This document shows, piece by piece, positions 50,789 through 58,262 of a stretch of DNA of 64,000 nucleotides (the stretch's first letter is position 1; each line of letters begins with the position of its first letter). This stretch comes from Amycolatopsis arida (GTDB lineage Bacteria; Actinomycetota; Actinomycetes; Mycobacteriales; Pseudonocardiaceae). A program made the translations under genes and the position numbers. The notes under the pieces are model-generated. The model was given only the letters and a program-made list of their open reading frames with translations. It was not told the DNA's origin and made no database searches. The stretch covers positions 1 to 64,000 of the forward strand of contig NZ_FOWW01000010.1 of the NCBI RefSeq assembly GCF_900115565.1, read 5' to 3'.

Positions 50789-50893
50789 CGAGTTCCACGC
50801 TCGGGACGGGCGAGTTCAGCGCTCGGGTCCGCGAGTTCCACGCTCAGGACGGCGAGGTCGCCGTTCGGGATCGCGAGTTCGCGTCAGGGCGAG
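50789..50893. repeat. 21-bp tandem repeat, about five units; gap 50764-51246 otherwise empty
   Basis: Units of 21-22 bp start at 50789, 50811, 50832, 50853 and 50874, each beginning CGAGTTC or CGAGGTC and containing CGCTCGGG or CGTTCGGG. A partial unit (CACGCTCAGCACGG) precedes the first. Single relatives occur near 12650 and 18640. The repeat lies after the PPOX gene in a 480-bp convergent gap that has no gene. Confidence 0.7.
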
Positions 50894-51107
50894 CGAGGCT
50901 CGCGAACGGCAACCTGCCGCGCCGGCGGAGGACACACTTCCGGGGACGTACGCCGACGCCCCTCGACGCGGGCACGCGCAAAAACGTCGGCCCCCTACCC
51001 AGACCCCACCCTGAACCCGGGGGGCCGTCCCCAGCCCAGTCTACCCGGGGTCACCGGACGATCTCGGGTGTACGGAAATCTGTGGACAGATCCGGGAATT
51101 ATGTGGT

Positions 51108-51199
51108 CCGAGTGGACCGTTCGGACCGGGCTCGGTGGCCGAGTGGCCGTTCGGGCTGGGTTCGATGACCGAGTGGATCGGCCAGGCCGGGTTCGATGG
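51108..51199. repeat. 30-31-bp tandem repeat, three units
   Basis: Imperfect units start at 51108, 51139 and 51169, each beginning CCGAGTGG and ending GGGCTCGGTG or GGGTTCGATG. They lie just after the end of the metallo-hydrolase gene on the other strand. Confidence 0.65.
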
Positions 51200-51246
51200 T
51201 TACTGTGGATCGTCGGGCAACGACTCGGGACGCCAGCCCGCGCGGC

Positions 51247-51954
51247 TCAGCCGAGCAGGGCGTGCCACTCCTCCAGGGACCGCGGCCGGAACACGTAGTT
51301 GTCCCGCCTGACCTCCGACAGCGCGGCCGACGGCTCGACGGAGTACCAGTGTCCGGGGTAGACGGTCGGGTCACCGGGGAGGTCGGCCAGCCAGCGCAGG
51401 CTGCGGTACATCGCGTCGCTGTCCCCGCCGGGGAAGTCGGTGCGCCCGCAGCCCTCCAGGAAGAGCGTGTCGCCGGCCACCAGCCGCCCGTCGACCAGGA
51501 AGCACTGACTGCCCGGCGTGTGCCCCGGCGTGTGCAGCAGCCGCACCGGGATCGCGCCGACCTCGAGCACCTCGTCGTGGTCGTGCCCGACGAGGTCGGT
51601 CGCGGACACACCGGTGGTGCGCCGCACCCACTCGACTTCCTCCCGGTGCACGTGCACCGGAACCTGGCGCCGCGCCAGCAACTCGGGCAGCCCGGGCAGG
51701 GAGAACCCCATCATCTGTCCGCCGACGTGGTCGGGGTGGTGGTGGGTGGCCAGCACCCCGGTGAGCCGCATCCCGTCCTCGTCCAGCACGGCCAGCAGAT
51801 CCTCGGCGGCGTACGCCGGGTCGACGATCACCGCCTCACCGGTCTCCCTGTCCCCGATCAGGTACGCGAAGTTGCGCATCTGCGTGGCGACGGGATCACC
51901 GGCCCCGTAGTCCCGGCCGGACAGCAACTGACGGAAGTACAAGCGCTCGCCCAT
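51247..51954 (-). CDS. MBL-fold metallo-hydrolase, glyoxalase II-like
   Basis: 235 residues from ATG 51954. The metal-binding motif THHHPDHVGG (His71-Asp75-His76), HTPGHTPGSQC, GDTLFLEGCGRTDFPGG and the final PGHW are typical of the hydroxyacylglutathione-hydrolase group, probably acting on mycothiol or other thioesters in actinomycetes. The N-terminal YFRQLLSGRDYG and MRNFAYLIGD match the subgroup common in Mycobacteriales. Monocistronic. Confidence 0.88.
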   Translation of the reverse strand: MGERLYFRQLLSGRDYGAGDPVATQMRNFAYLIGDRETGEAVIVDPAYAAEDLLAVLDEDGMRLTGVLATHHHPDHVGGQMMGFSLPGLPELLARRQVPVHVHREEVEWVRRTTGVSATDLVGHDHDEVLEVGAIPVRLLHTPGHTPGSQCFLVDGRLVAGDTLFLEGCGRTDFPGGDSDAMYRSLRWLADLPGDPTVYPGHWYSVEPSAALSEVRRDNYVFRPRSLEEWHALLG

Positions 51955-52061
51955 GCGCCGATCGTAACGACCGGCTCGCCGGCAGGCCCGCCAGGAGCGG
52001 CCGTCGTGCTCGCCGGGCGCGAGGGCGTGGCGCGACGAGCGCCGCCGCGGACCGTGCCGGT

Positions 52062-52685
52062 TCACAGCAGCCAGAGGAACAGGCCACCGGAGAGGACGAA
52101 CCCGACGGCGGCGCCGGCGGCGACCTGGGCCGCGGTGTGGTCCCGGAGGACGACCCGGGACCAACCGACCACCGCGACGAGCAGGAGCAGCGGAAGCGCC
52201 CAGGGCCCGTAGAGGAGGGCGAGCATCGCCACGCCGCCGGCGCTGACCGCGGTGTGCATCGAGATCTTCCACCGCGCCGCCACGGTGATCACCCCGGTCA
52301 CCACGAGCACACCGAGCATCGCCACGGTCATCACGACCATCGCCCACGGCGCGGCGCCGAGCAGCAGGATCGCCATTCCCACCGCCGTCGACCCGAAGCA
52401 GACGAGCAGCACCACGGTCCGGCCCTCGCGGTTGTTGACGTGATGGGTGTCGTACCTGCCGGCCTTGGCCCCGCGAGTGATGAAGGTCATCGGGATCCCG
52501 GCGGAGAACGTGGCGACCACCAGCGCCCACAGCACGGTCCACCCGGGGTGGAAGCCGGTGGCCTTGCCGGCCATCGCCAACGACAGCAGCACGATCACCA
52601 CCCACGGAGCGAGCGCCTCCGTGATCACCGCGGCGAGGCGGACACGGCCGGAACGAGGTGTGGTGGCGGTGTGGGAAGCAGGCAT
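52062..52685 (-). CDS. Membrane protein of the PAP2 phosphatase superfamily
   Basis: 207 residues, five or six membrane segments. The PAP2 signature is partly visible: KAGRYDTHHVNNREGR (motif KxxxxxxRP reduced), KISMHTAVSAGG (motif PSGH replaced by SMHT) and SRVVLRDHTAAQVAAGAAVG in parts (SRxxxxxH intact). The histidines and the second arginine are kept but the first two motifs deviate, so phosphatase activity is uncertain. ATG 52685 is used; a GTG two codons earlier is possible. Confidence 0.8.
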   Translation of the reverse strand: MPASHTATTPRSGRVRLAAVITEALAPWVVIVLLSLAMAGKATGFHPGWTVLWALVVATFSAGIPMTFITRGAKAGRYDTHHVNNREGRTVVLLVCFGSTAVGMAILLLGAAPWAMVVMTVAMLGVLVVTGVITVAARWKISMHTAVSAGGVAMLALLYGPWALPLLLLVAVVGWSRVVLRDHTAAQVAAGAAVGFVLSGGLFLWLL

Positions 52686-52899
52686 GGTCACGACGTCAAG
52701 CTTCTCCCACGGCTGGACGCGACGACACGGGGGTGGGTCCACGCGGCGATGACCGGCCCGGGAACGCGACCGACGACCCCGGACGGTTCCCGGAACGCCG
52801 ACGGAGCACCCCGACAGGTCGGCCCTGGCGAGCAACGGCCGTCGAGCCCAGCGGATCGGGTGCCCCGGCTCGTGGGCGAGCACCGTTCCCGGTGGCAGT

Positions 52900-53038
52900 G
52901 AACTCGGTGACCTTCCCGTGGCACGCCAGTCCGATCCTCGGCGACTGTGGGACTCCTCGACAACTGTGGGACGAAGCGGGGACCGCGTACCGCTGGTGGC
53001 AGCGACAGGGCGAACCGGCACCGGAGGCCTGGGAGTGA
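52900..53038 (+). pseudogene. Probable remnant of a protein-isoaspartate methyltransferase-like gene; rest of 52686-53061 empty
   Basis: The frame ending at TGA 53036-53038 contains LWDEAGTAYRWWQRQGEP, which resembles the C-terminal LWDEVxAAYRWWxxxGxP segment of actinobacterial isoaspartyl methyltransferase-like proteins. Nothing upstream encodes the SAM-binding domain. The likeness is from memory and short, so the assignment is tentative. No other gene is visible in the 376-bp gap. Confidence 0.4.
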
Positions 53039-53061
53039 AGCATCACCTCCGACCGGCGGCA

Positions 53062-55188
53062 TCAGCCTGCCCTGGTGGTCGAGTGGCGCGAGGCGTGGTA
53101 CGGCGAGCACTGCCGCTGATCGTCCCCGCGGGCCAGCCGGGACGGCCACCACACCGTCCGGCCGACCTCGATGGTCAGCGCCGGCACCAGCAGCGAGCGC
53201 ACGACCGTGGTGTCCAGCAGCACGCCGAACGCCACGATGAACGCGATCTGCGCGAGGAAGAGGATCGGCAGCACGGCCAGCGCGGCGAAGGTCGCGGCGA
53301 GCACCACGCCGGCCGAGGTGATCACCCCACCGGTCACCGCGAGCCCGCGCAGCGTGCCGGCCCTGGTCCCGGAGCGCGTCGCCTCCTCGCGAACCCTGGT
53401 CATCAGGAAGATGTTGTAGTCGATGCCCAGCGCCACCAGGAACACGAAGGCGAACAGCGGCACCGCGGGGTCGGCGCCCGGGAAGTGGAACACGTGGTTG
53501 AACACCAGTGCCGACACGCCCATGGTGGCTCCGAACGAGAGCACCACGGTGGCGATCAGCAGCAGCGGCGCCACCAGCGCCCGCAGCAGGAGCGCGAGCA
53601 CCGCGAAGATCACCACCAGGACCACCGGGATGATCACCGCGCGGTCCCGCTCGGAGATCCGCTGCGCGTCGTACTGGATGGCCGTCCGGCCACCGACCTT
53701 CGCGTCGGCACCGGGCACCGCGTGCACGGCGTCCCGCAGCCGCTGCACGGTGGTCATCGCCTCGGGCGAGTCGGCTGGCGCGGCGAGCACCGCCTCGACC
53801 TGCGCGAGCCCGTCCACCTCCGCCGGTGCCCCGTCCGGGCCGGGCAGGGGGGCCACCTGGGACACCCCGGGCACGTCGCGGGCCGCCGCCACCACCGCGT
53901 CGAGCCGGTCGGCGTCGGCCACGATCACGGTGGGCGAGCCCGCCCCGGCCGGGAAGTGCCGGGCCAGCGCCTCCTGCCCGGCCACCGAGTCGACCGGGGT
54001 GAGGAACACGTCGGACTGGGCGGTGCCGCTCGCCTTCAGCTGCGGCACGAACGCCACCCCGACCAGCAGCAACGCGGTCGCGGCCAGCCAGGTTACCCGC
54101 GGGCGGGCGCCGACCGCGCGGGCGATTCGGCCCCACAGCCCGCCGGCCTCCGGATGGGCCGAGCCGAGTGTGGGCCGGAACGGCCAGAACGCGCCCCGCC
54201 CGGTCAGTGCCAGTGTCGCCGGCAGGAACGTCGTCGACGCCAGCAGCGCGGCGGCGATGCCGATCGCCGCCACCGGCCCGAGGCTGCGGTTGGAGTTGAG
54301 GTCGCTGAGCAGCAGGCAGAGCAGGCCCAGGATGACCGTGCCGGCCGACGCCGCGATCGGCTCGAGGGTGGCCCGCCACGCCACGCGGATGGCCCGGTAG
54401 CGGTCCTCGGTGTCGCGTAACTCCTCCCGGAACCGGGACACCAGCAGCAGGGCGTAGTCGGTGGCCGCGCCGAACACGAGGATGAACAGGATGCCCTGGC
54501 TCTGCCCGTTGAGCGCGAACACGTCGTGGTCGGCGAGCAGGTAGACGACCAGGCTGGCCAGCCCCAGCGCGAACACCGCCGAGGTGAGCACCAGCACCGG
54601 CAGGACCGGGCTGCGGTAGACCAGCACCAGGATCAGCGCGACCACCGCGCCGGCCACGAGCAGCAGCAGCCCGTCGATGCCGGCGAACGCCTCGACGAGG
54701 TCGGCGATCGTCCCGGCCGGGCCGGTCACCAGCACGGTGAGCCCGGCCGGCGGGTCGGCCAGCGCGGCCCGCACGTCGGGAACCACGTCGCCGGGGTTGA
54801 CGTCGGCCGCCACCGGCACGACGAACTGCGCCGCCGCGCCGTCGGGCGCGGGTACCGGCGGCGTCACCGGCCCGGCCACCCCGGGCACACCGACGATCCG
54901 ATCCGCCGCGGACTCGAGGAACTCCTGGTCGGCCGGGGTGATTCCGCCGGACCGCTCGGCGACCACGACGGCCGGCACCGCGCCGCTGTCGTGGAACCGC
55001 TTCTGCAGGTCGGCCACCTCGGTGGCCTCGGCCGAGGCCGGCAGGAACGCGGCGTCGTCGTTCTCCGCGACGCCACTGAGCTTGCCGGCGAACGGGCCGC
55101 CCACCCCGCCGACCGCCAGCCACCCGACGATCAGCAGCGCGGGCACCAGCCACCGCCGTGTTCGCCGCCGCCCCTCGTCCGCGATCAT
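53062..55188 (-). CDS. MMPL-family (RND-type) transporter
   Basis: 708 residues from ATG 55188 (a GTG at 55194 also fits). Twelve membrane segments in two repeats of six, with large exported loops after segments 1 and 7. LILVLVYRSPVLPVL, FGAATDYALLLVSRFREEL in parts, and in the second half FVFLVALGIDYNIFLMTRVREEA in parts, with the GxxxDY motifs that carry the proton-relay Asp-Tyr pair. Members export lipids or give drug resistance. A MarR gene is divergent 83 bp away. Confidence 0.93.
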   Translation of the reverse strand: MIADEGRRRTRRWLVPALLIVGWLAVGGVGGPFAGKLSGVAENDDAAFLPASAEATEVADLQKRFHDSGAVPAVVVAERSGGITPADQEFLESAADRIVGVPGVAGPVTPPVPAPDGAAAQFVVPVAADVNPGDVVPDVRAALADPPAGLTVLVTGPAGTIADLVEAFAGIDGLLLLVAGAVVALILVLVYRSPVLPVLVLTSAVFALGLASLVVYLLADHDVFALNGQSQGILFILVFGAATDYALLLVSRFREELRDTEDRYRAIRVAWRATLEPIAASAGTVILGLLCLLLSDLNSNRSLGPVAAIGIAAALLASTTFLPATLALTGRGAFWPFRPTLGSAHPEAGGLWGRIARAVGARPRVTWLAATALLLVGVAFVPQLKASGTAQSDVFLTPVDSVAGQEALARHFPAGAGSPTVIVADADRLDAVVAAARDVPGVSQVAPLPGPDGAPAEVDGLAQVEAVLAAPADSPEAMTTVQRLRDAVHAVPGADAKVGGRTAIQYDAQRISERDRAVIIPVVLVVIFAVLALLLRALVAPLLLIATVVLSFGATMGVSALVFNHVFHFPGADPAVPLFAFVFLVALGIDYNIFLMTRVREEATRSGTRAGTLRGLAVTGGVITSAGVVLAATFAALAVLPILFLAQIAFIVAFGVLLDTTVVRSLLVPALTIEVGRTVWWPSRLARGDDQRQCSPYHASRHSTTRAG

Positions 55189-55224
55189 TGGCACCTCGCC
55201 CCGCTGGTATCCGACTTGCGGCCC

Positions 55225-55250
55225 AATTTATTCAGCAGGCTGATTATTCG
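55225..55250. promoter_or_regulatory. MarR operator-like AT-rich inverted repeat
   Basis: TCAGC-AG-GCTGA (55232-55243) sits in an AT-rich island (AATTTATTCAGC...GCTGATTATTC) between the divergent MMPL and MarR genes. Confidence 0.55.
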
Positions 55251-55270
55251 CAGCACGGAGGTGTGTGAGA

Positions 55271-55753
55271 GTGGACACCACCCGGCCGGTCGATCCCACC
55301 GAGGACCCGGAGACCTGGCCGACCAGCCGACTGCTCTCGGTCGCCGCCCGCGTGGTGGAGGCCCGCTGGGCGATGCTCCTGGAGACACTGGGCCTGACCC
55401 ACGCCGGGCTGGTCGCCCTGCACCACCTCGGCGAGGACGCCCTCGCCCAGCGCGCCCTCGCCCGCCGCTGTCGGGTGACCGACCAGACGATCAGCCGGAC
55501 CGTGGACCGGCTGGTCCGATCCGGCTTCGCCGAGCGCACCGCGGACCCGGCCGACCGGCGCCGGCAGCTCGTCCGGCCCACCCCCGCCGGCCGCGCCGTC
55601 TACACCCGCGCCGCGGACACCGAACGCACCGACCCCGTCGTCACCAACGCGATCGGCGACGACGCGGCGTTCCGGGAGCGACTGCTCACCATCATCCGCC
55701 GCCTCGGCGAGTCAGATGGCTCGGTGCCCGCCGGCGACCCGGTGGCGGACTGA
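55271..55753 (+). CDS. MarR-family transcriptional regulator
   Basis: 160 residues from the GTG at 55271, nine bases after GGAGG. Winged helix: LETLGLTHAGLVALHHLGED, ALARRCRVTDQTISRTVDRL in parts, and the wing TADPADRRRQLVRPTPAGRAV in parts. MarR proteins next to MMPL pumps usually repress them until a lipophilic compound binds. The operator-like repeat lies between. Confidence 0.88.
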   Translation: MDTTRPVDPTEDPETWPTSRLLSVAARVVEARWAMLLETLGLTHAGLVALHHLGEDALAQRALARRCRVTDQTISRTVDRLVRSGFAERTADPADRRRQLVRPTPAGRAVYTRAADTERTDPVVTNAIGDDAAFRERLLTIIRRLGESDGSVPAGDPVAD

Positions 55754-55884
55754 GCCCTCGTCGAAGCGGACCACCCCGCCACCCGGCCCCGCCGCCTAGG
55801 ATCACGGGCTACCCCGTGACGCCGCGCGACGGCCGGCAGCGAGGCCGGCGCCGCGGCTGGCGGGACGCCAGATCTGAGGTGACG

Positions 55885-57027
55885 ATGCCAGGACCAGCCG
55901 AATCGCCCCCGCACCCGGCGCCGCCCCGGTCGTGGCCGTGGCCGGGTCGGTGGGGAGGGCAGTGGAGTCGTCGGAGTCGTCGGAGTCGTCGGAATCGTCG
56001 GAGCCGCCGGGCCCGCTCCCTCGCGGACCCCGCCGCCGTGCTGGCGACCGCCCGGCACCTCGCCGACGACCTGGCCGACGGGCTGGCCGGCCCGCGGGCG
56101 CGGGCAGCGGCGCGCGGCGTACGCCGGCTGCTGGGTGCCGACGGCGCCGGCCTCGCCGACGTGTCCGGCCGGCTGGTCACGGTGGGCCGGCTGCCCGACG
56201 CCGCGACGCTGGTGGAGAAGGTGCTGCACACCGAGAGCCGCGCGGGCCGGGGCGCGGTGGTGGCGCTGCCGCTGCTGGTGCACGACGAGCTCGCCGGCGT
56301 GCTGGTGGTGGCCGGCGGAGTCGGCCTGTCCGCGGTGCGCGAGGTCGCCGGTGTGGTCGTCGCCGCGCTGGAGCGGGCGCACCTGGAGGCCTCGGCCGAG
56401 CACGCCGCCCAGGCCGAGCTGCGGGCGCTGCGGGCCGAGATCTCCCCGCACTTCGTGTACAACGCGCTCACCGTGATCGCCTCGCTGGTCCGCTCCGAGC
56501 CGGACCGGTCCCGGGAGCTGCTGCTCGACTTCGCCGACTACATCCGCTACAGCCTGGCCCGGCACGGCGAGTACACCACCGTCGCCGACGAGTTCCACGC
56601 CATCGAGACCTACCTGGCCCTGCAGCGCGCGGTGCTCGGCGACCGGCTCCGGGTGCAGGTGCGGGTGGCGCCCGAGGTGCTCGCGGTGGCCATCCCCTAC
56701 CTGGTGCTGCAGCCGCTGGTGGAGAACGCCGTCCGGCACGGGATCGAGCCGCGTGCCGACGGCGGCCTCGTCCAGGTCACCGGGGAGGCGGAGGGCGCGG
56801 ACTGCGTGATCACCGTCGAGGACGACGGCGTGGGAATGGACCCGGGGCTGGCCGAGGCGATCCTCGCCGGGTCCAGCTCCGGCGGGAGCATGGGGCTGGC
56901 CAACGTCGACCGCCGGCTGCGTAACGTGTACGGGCCGTGGTTCGGCTTGGTCGTGGAGACGGCCGAGGACGACGGCACCAGGGTGATCGTCCGGGTGCCC
57001 AGGTTCCAGCCGGGAGTGATGCCATAG
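55885..57027 (+). CDS. LytS/YehU-type sensor histidine kinase
   Basis: 380 residues. After an unusual Pro-rich start and a run of SRR repeats (residues about 28-44, encoded by 9-bp GTCGTCGGA repeats) comes a GAF-like domain (about 55-175), the LytS-type kinase core with ISPHFVYNALTVIASLVR in parts (phospho-acceptor His at 189) and the ATPase N-box PLVENAVRHG, then DDGVGMDP and MGLANVDRRLRNVYG. No membrane segment is seen, so it is probably cytoplasmic. It pairs with the LytTR regulator 7 bp downstream, ahead of acetate-type symporters. Confidence 0.9.
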   Translation: MPGPAESPPHPAPPRSWPWPGRWGGQWSRRSRRSRRNRRSRRARSLADPAAVLATARHLADDLADGLAGPRARAAARGVRRLLGADGAGLADVSGRLVTVGRLPDAATLVEKVLHTESRAGRGAVVALPLLVHDELAGVLVVAGGVGLSAVREVAGVVVAALERAHLEASAEHAAQAELRALRAEISPHFVYNALTVIASLVRSEPDRSRELLLDFADYIRYSLARHGEYTTVADEFHAIETYLALQRAVLGDRLRVQVRVAPEVLAVAIPYLVLQPLVENAVRHGIEPRADGGLVQVTGEAEGADCVITVEDDGVGMDPGLAEAILAGSSSGGSMGLANVDRRLRNVYGPWFGLVVETAEDDGTRVIVRVPRFQPGVMP

Positions 57028-57034
57028 TGATGCC

Positions 57035-57799
57035 ATGAAGTCGGGGCTGCGGGTCCTGGCCGTCGACGACGTGCCGGCGGCGCTGGCCGACCTGTGCCGG
57101 CTCCTGCGCGCGGCCCCCGAGGTGGCCGAGGTGACCTCGGCCGGCGACCCGATCGACGCGCTGAAGCTCATCCGGCAGAACCGGTTCGACGCGGTGTTCC
57201 TGGACATCGCCATGCCCGGGCTGGACGGGCTCGAGCTGGCCGCGCTGCTGAGCAAGCTCGCCGAGCCGCCGGTGATCGTGTTCGTCACCGCCTACGACGA
57301 GCACGCCGTGGCCGCGTTCGGCATCGGCGCGGTGGACTACCTGCTCAAGCCGGTCCGCGCGGAGCGGCTGGCCGACGCGCTGGCCAGGGTCACCAGGATC
57401 GCCCCGGCCGAGGAGGCTCCGCCCCGGCCGGACGCCATGGCCGCCCTGCCGGTCGAGTCCGGCGGGCGCACCCGGTACGTGCGCCGCGACGAGGTGCGGT
57501 TCGTCGAGGCCCACGGCGACTACGTGCGGCTGCACGCCCCCTCCGGGGTGCACCTGGTGCGGATGCCGATCTCCCGACTCGAGGAGTACTGGGAGAGCGC
57601 CGGGTTCGCCAGGACCCATCGCGGGTACCTCGTCGCGCTGGCCGCGGTGCGCGAGCTGCGCAGCGACAGCGTCGGCGGGCTGCTCGCGCACACCGACCTC
57701 GGCGACGTCCCGGTCAGCCGGCGGCACGCCAGGGAGCTGCGCGAGCGGCTGCTGCGGGCCGCGCAGCGCGGCGAGCTGAGCCGGCCCGAGCGCGGGTGA
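57035..57799 (+). CDS. LytTR-family response regulator
   Basis: 254 residues. Receiver domain with VLAVDDVPAAL, phosphorylation site FLDIAMPGLDG (Asp57) and the FVTAYDEHAVAAFGIGAVDYLLKP segment in parts, then a LytTR DNA-binding domain (RYVRRDEVRFVEAHGDYVRL in parts, THRGYLVALAAVREL). Homologues with the same neighbours control acetate or pyruvate uptake genes. Its targets are presumably the symporter genes downstream. Confidence 0.92.
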   Translation: MKSGLRVLAVDDVPAALADLCRLLRAAPEVAEVTSAGDPIDALKLIRQNRFDAVFLDIAMPGLDGLELAALLSKLAEPPVIVFVTAYDEHAVAAFGIGAVDYLLKPVRAERLADALARVTRIAPAEEAPPRPDAMAALPVESGGRTRYVRRDEVRFVEAHGDYVRLHAPSGVHLVRMPISRLEEYWESAGFARTHRGYLVALAAVRELRSDSVGGLLAHTDLGDVPVSRRHARELRERLLRAAQRGELSRPERG

Positions 57800-57806
57800 G
57801 GCAGCG

Positions 57807-58262
57807 ATGAGCGGGCACCGCCGGGTCGCGGTGACCAGCCCGCAGACCCGGCTCGCGCGCGCTCGCCGCCGGCACCGCGGCCGCTGGCGGGCCACCACCC
57901 TCGATCCCGCCGACGCCGCACGGGCCGCCGCGCTGTACCGGGCGCAGCTGCGCCGCGCGGTGCTCGCGGTGCTGCTGCTGTTCGCGCTGGTCGGCGGGCT
58001 GCCGCTGGTGCTGCACCTGCGGCCGGAGCTGGACGAGGTGCGGGTGCTGGACGTGCCGGTGTCCTGGCTGGCGCTGGTGGCCGTGCCGTTCCCGGCGATG
58101 GTGGCGCTGGCCGTGTGGCAGCTGCGCGGAGCGGAACGCACCGAGCGAGCCGAACGGGCCGACCGCGCCGGGGGTTCCCGCGACCGCCCGAAGCGCCAGG
58201 ACGGGCGCGCCGAGCACACCTCGGCCGGCGACGGCACCAGCGACACCGAGAGCGCGCCGTGA
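57807..58262 (+). CDS. Small membrane protein of the symporter cluster
   Basis: 151 residues: a basic, Arg-rich N-terminus, two membrane segments (AVLAVLLLFALVGGLPLVL and WLALVAVPFPAMVALAVW) and a hydrophilic, charged tail. It overlaps the next symporter by 4 bp (GTGA). The size and place suggest an accessory subunit comparable to the DUF485/DUF4212 partners of SSS symporters. The tail is of low complexity and differs from those families. Confidence 0.75.
   Translation: MSGHRRVAVTSPQTRLARARRRHRGRWRATTLDPADAARAAALYRAQLRRAVLAVLLLFALVGGLPLVLHLRPELDEVRVLDVPVSWLALVAVPFPAMVALAVWQLRGAERTERAERADRAGGSRDRPKRQDGRAEHTSAGDGTSDTESAP

Noticed and set aside
49974-51014. Long plus-strand ORF over the PPOX gene and repeats
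   Set aside because: It is antiphase to the PPOX gene and reads through tandem repeats with no conserved content.
50789-51199. CRISPR array
   Set aside because: The repeats are imperfect and directly adjacent, with no unique spacers, and there are no cas genes in the window.
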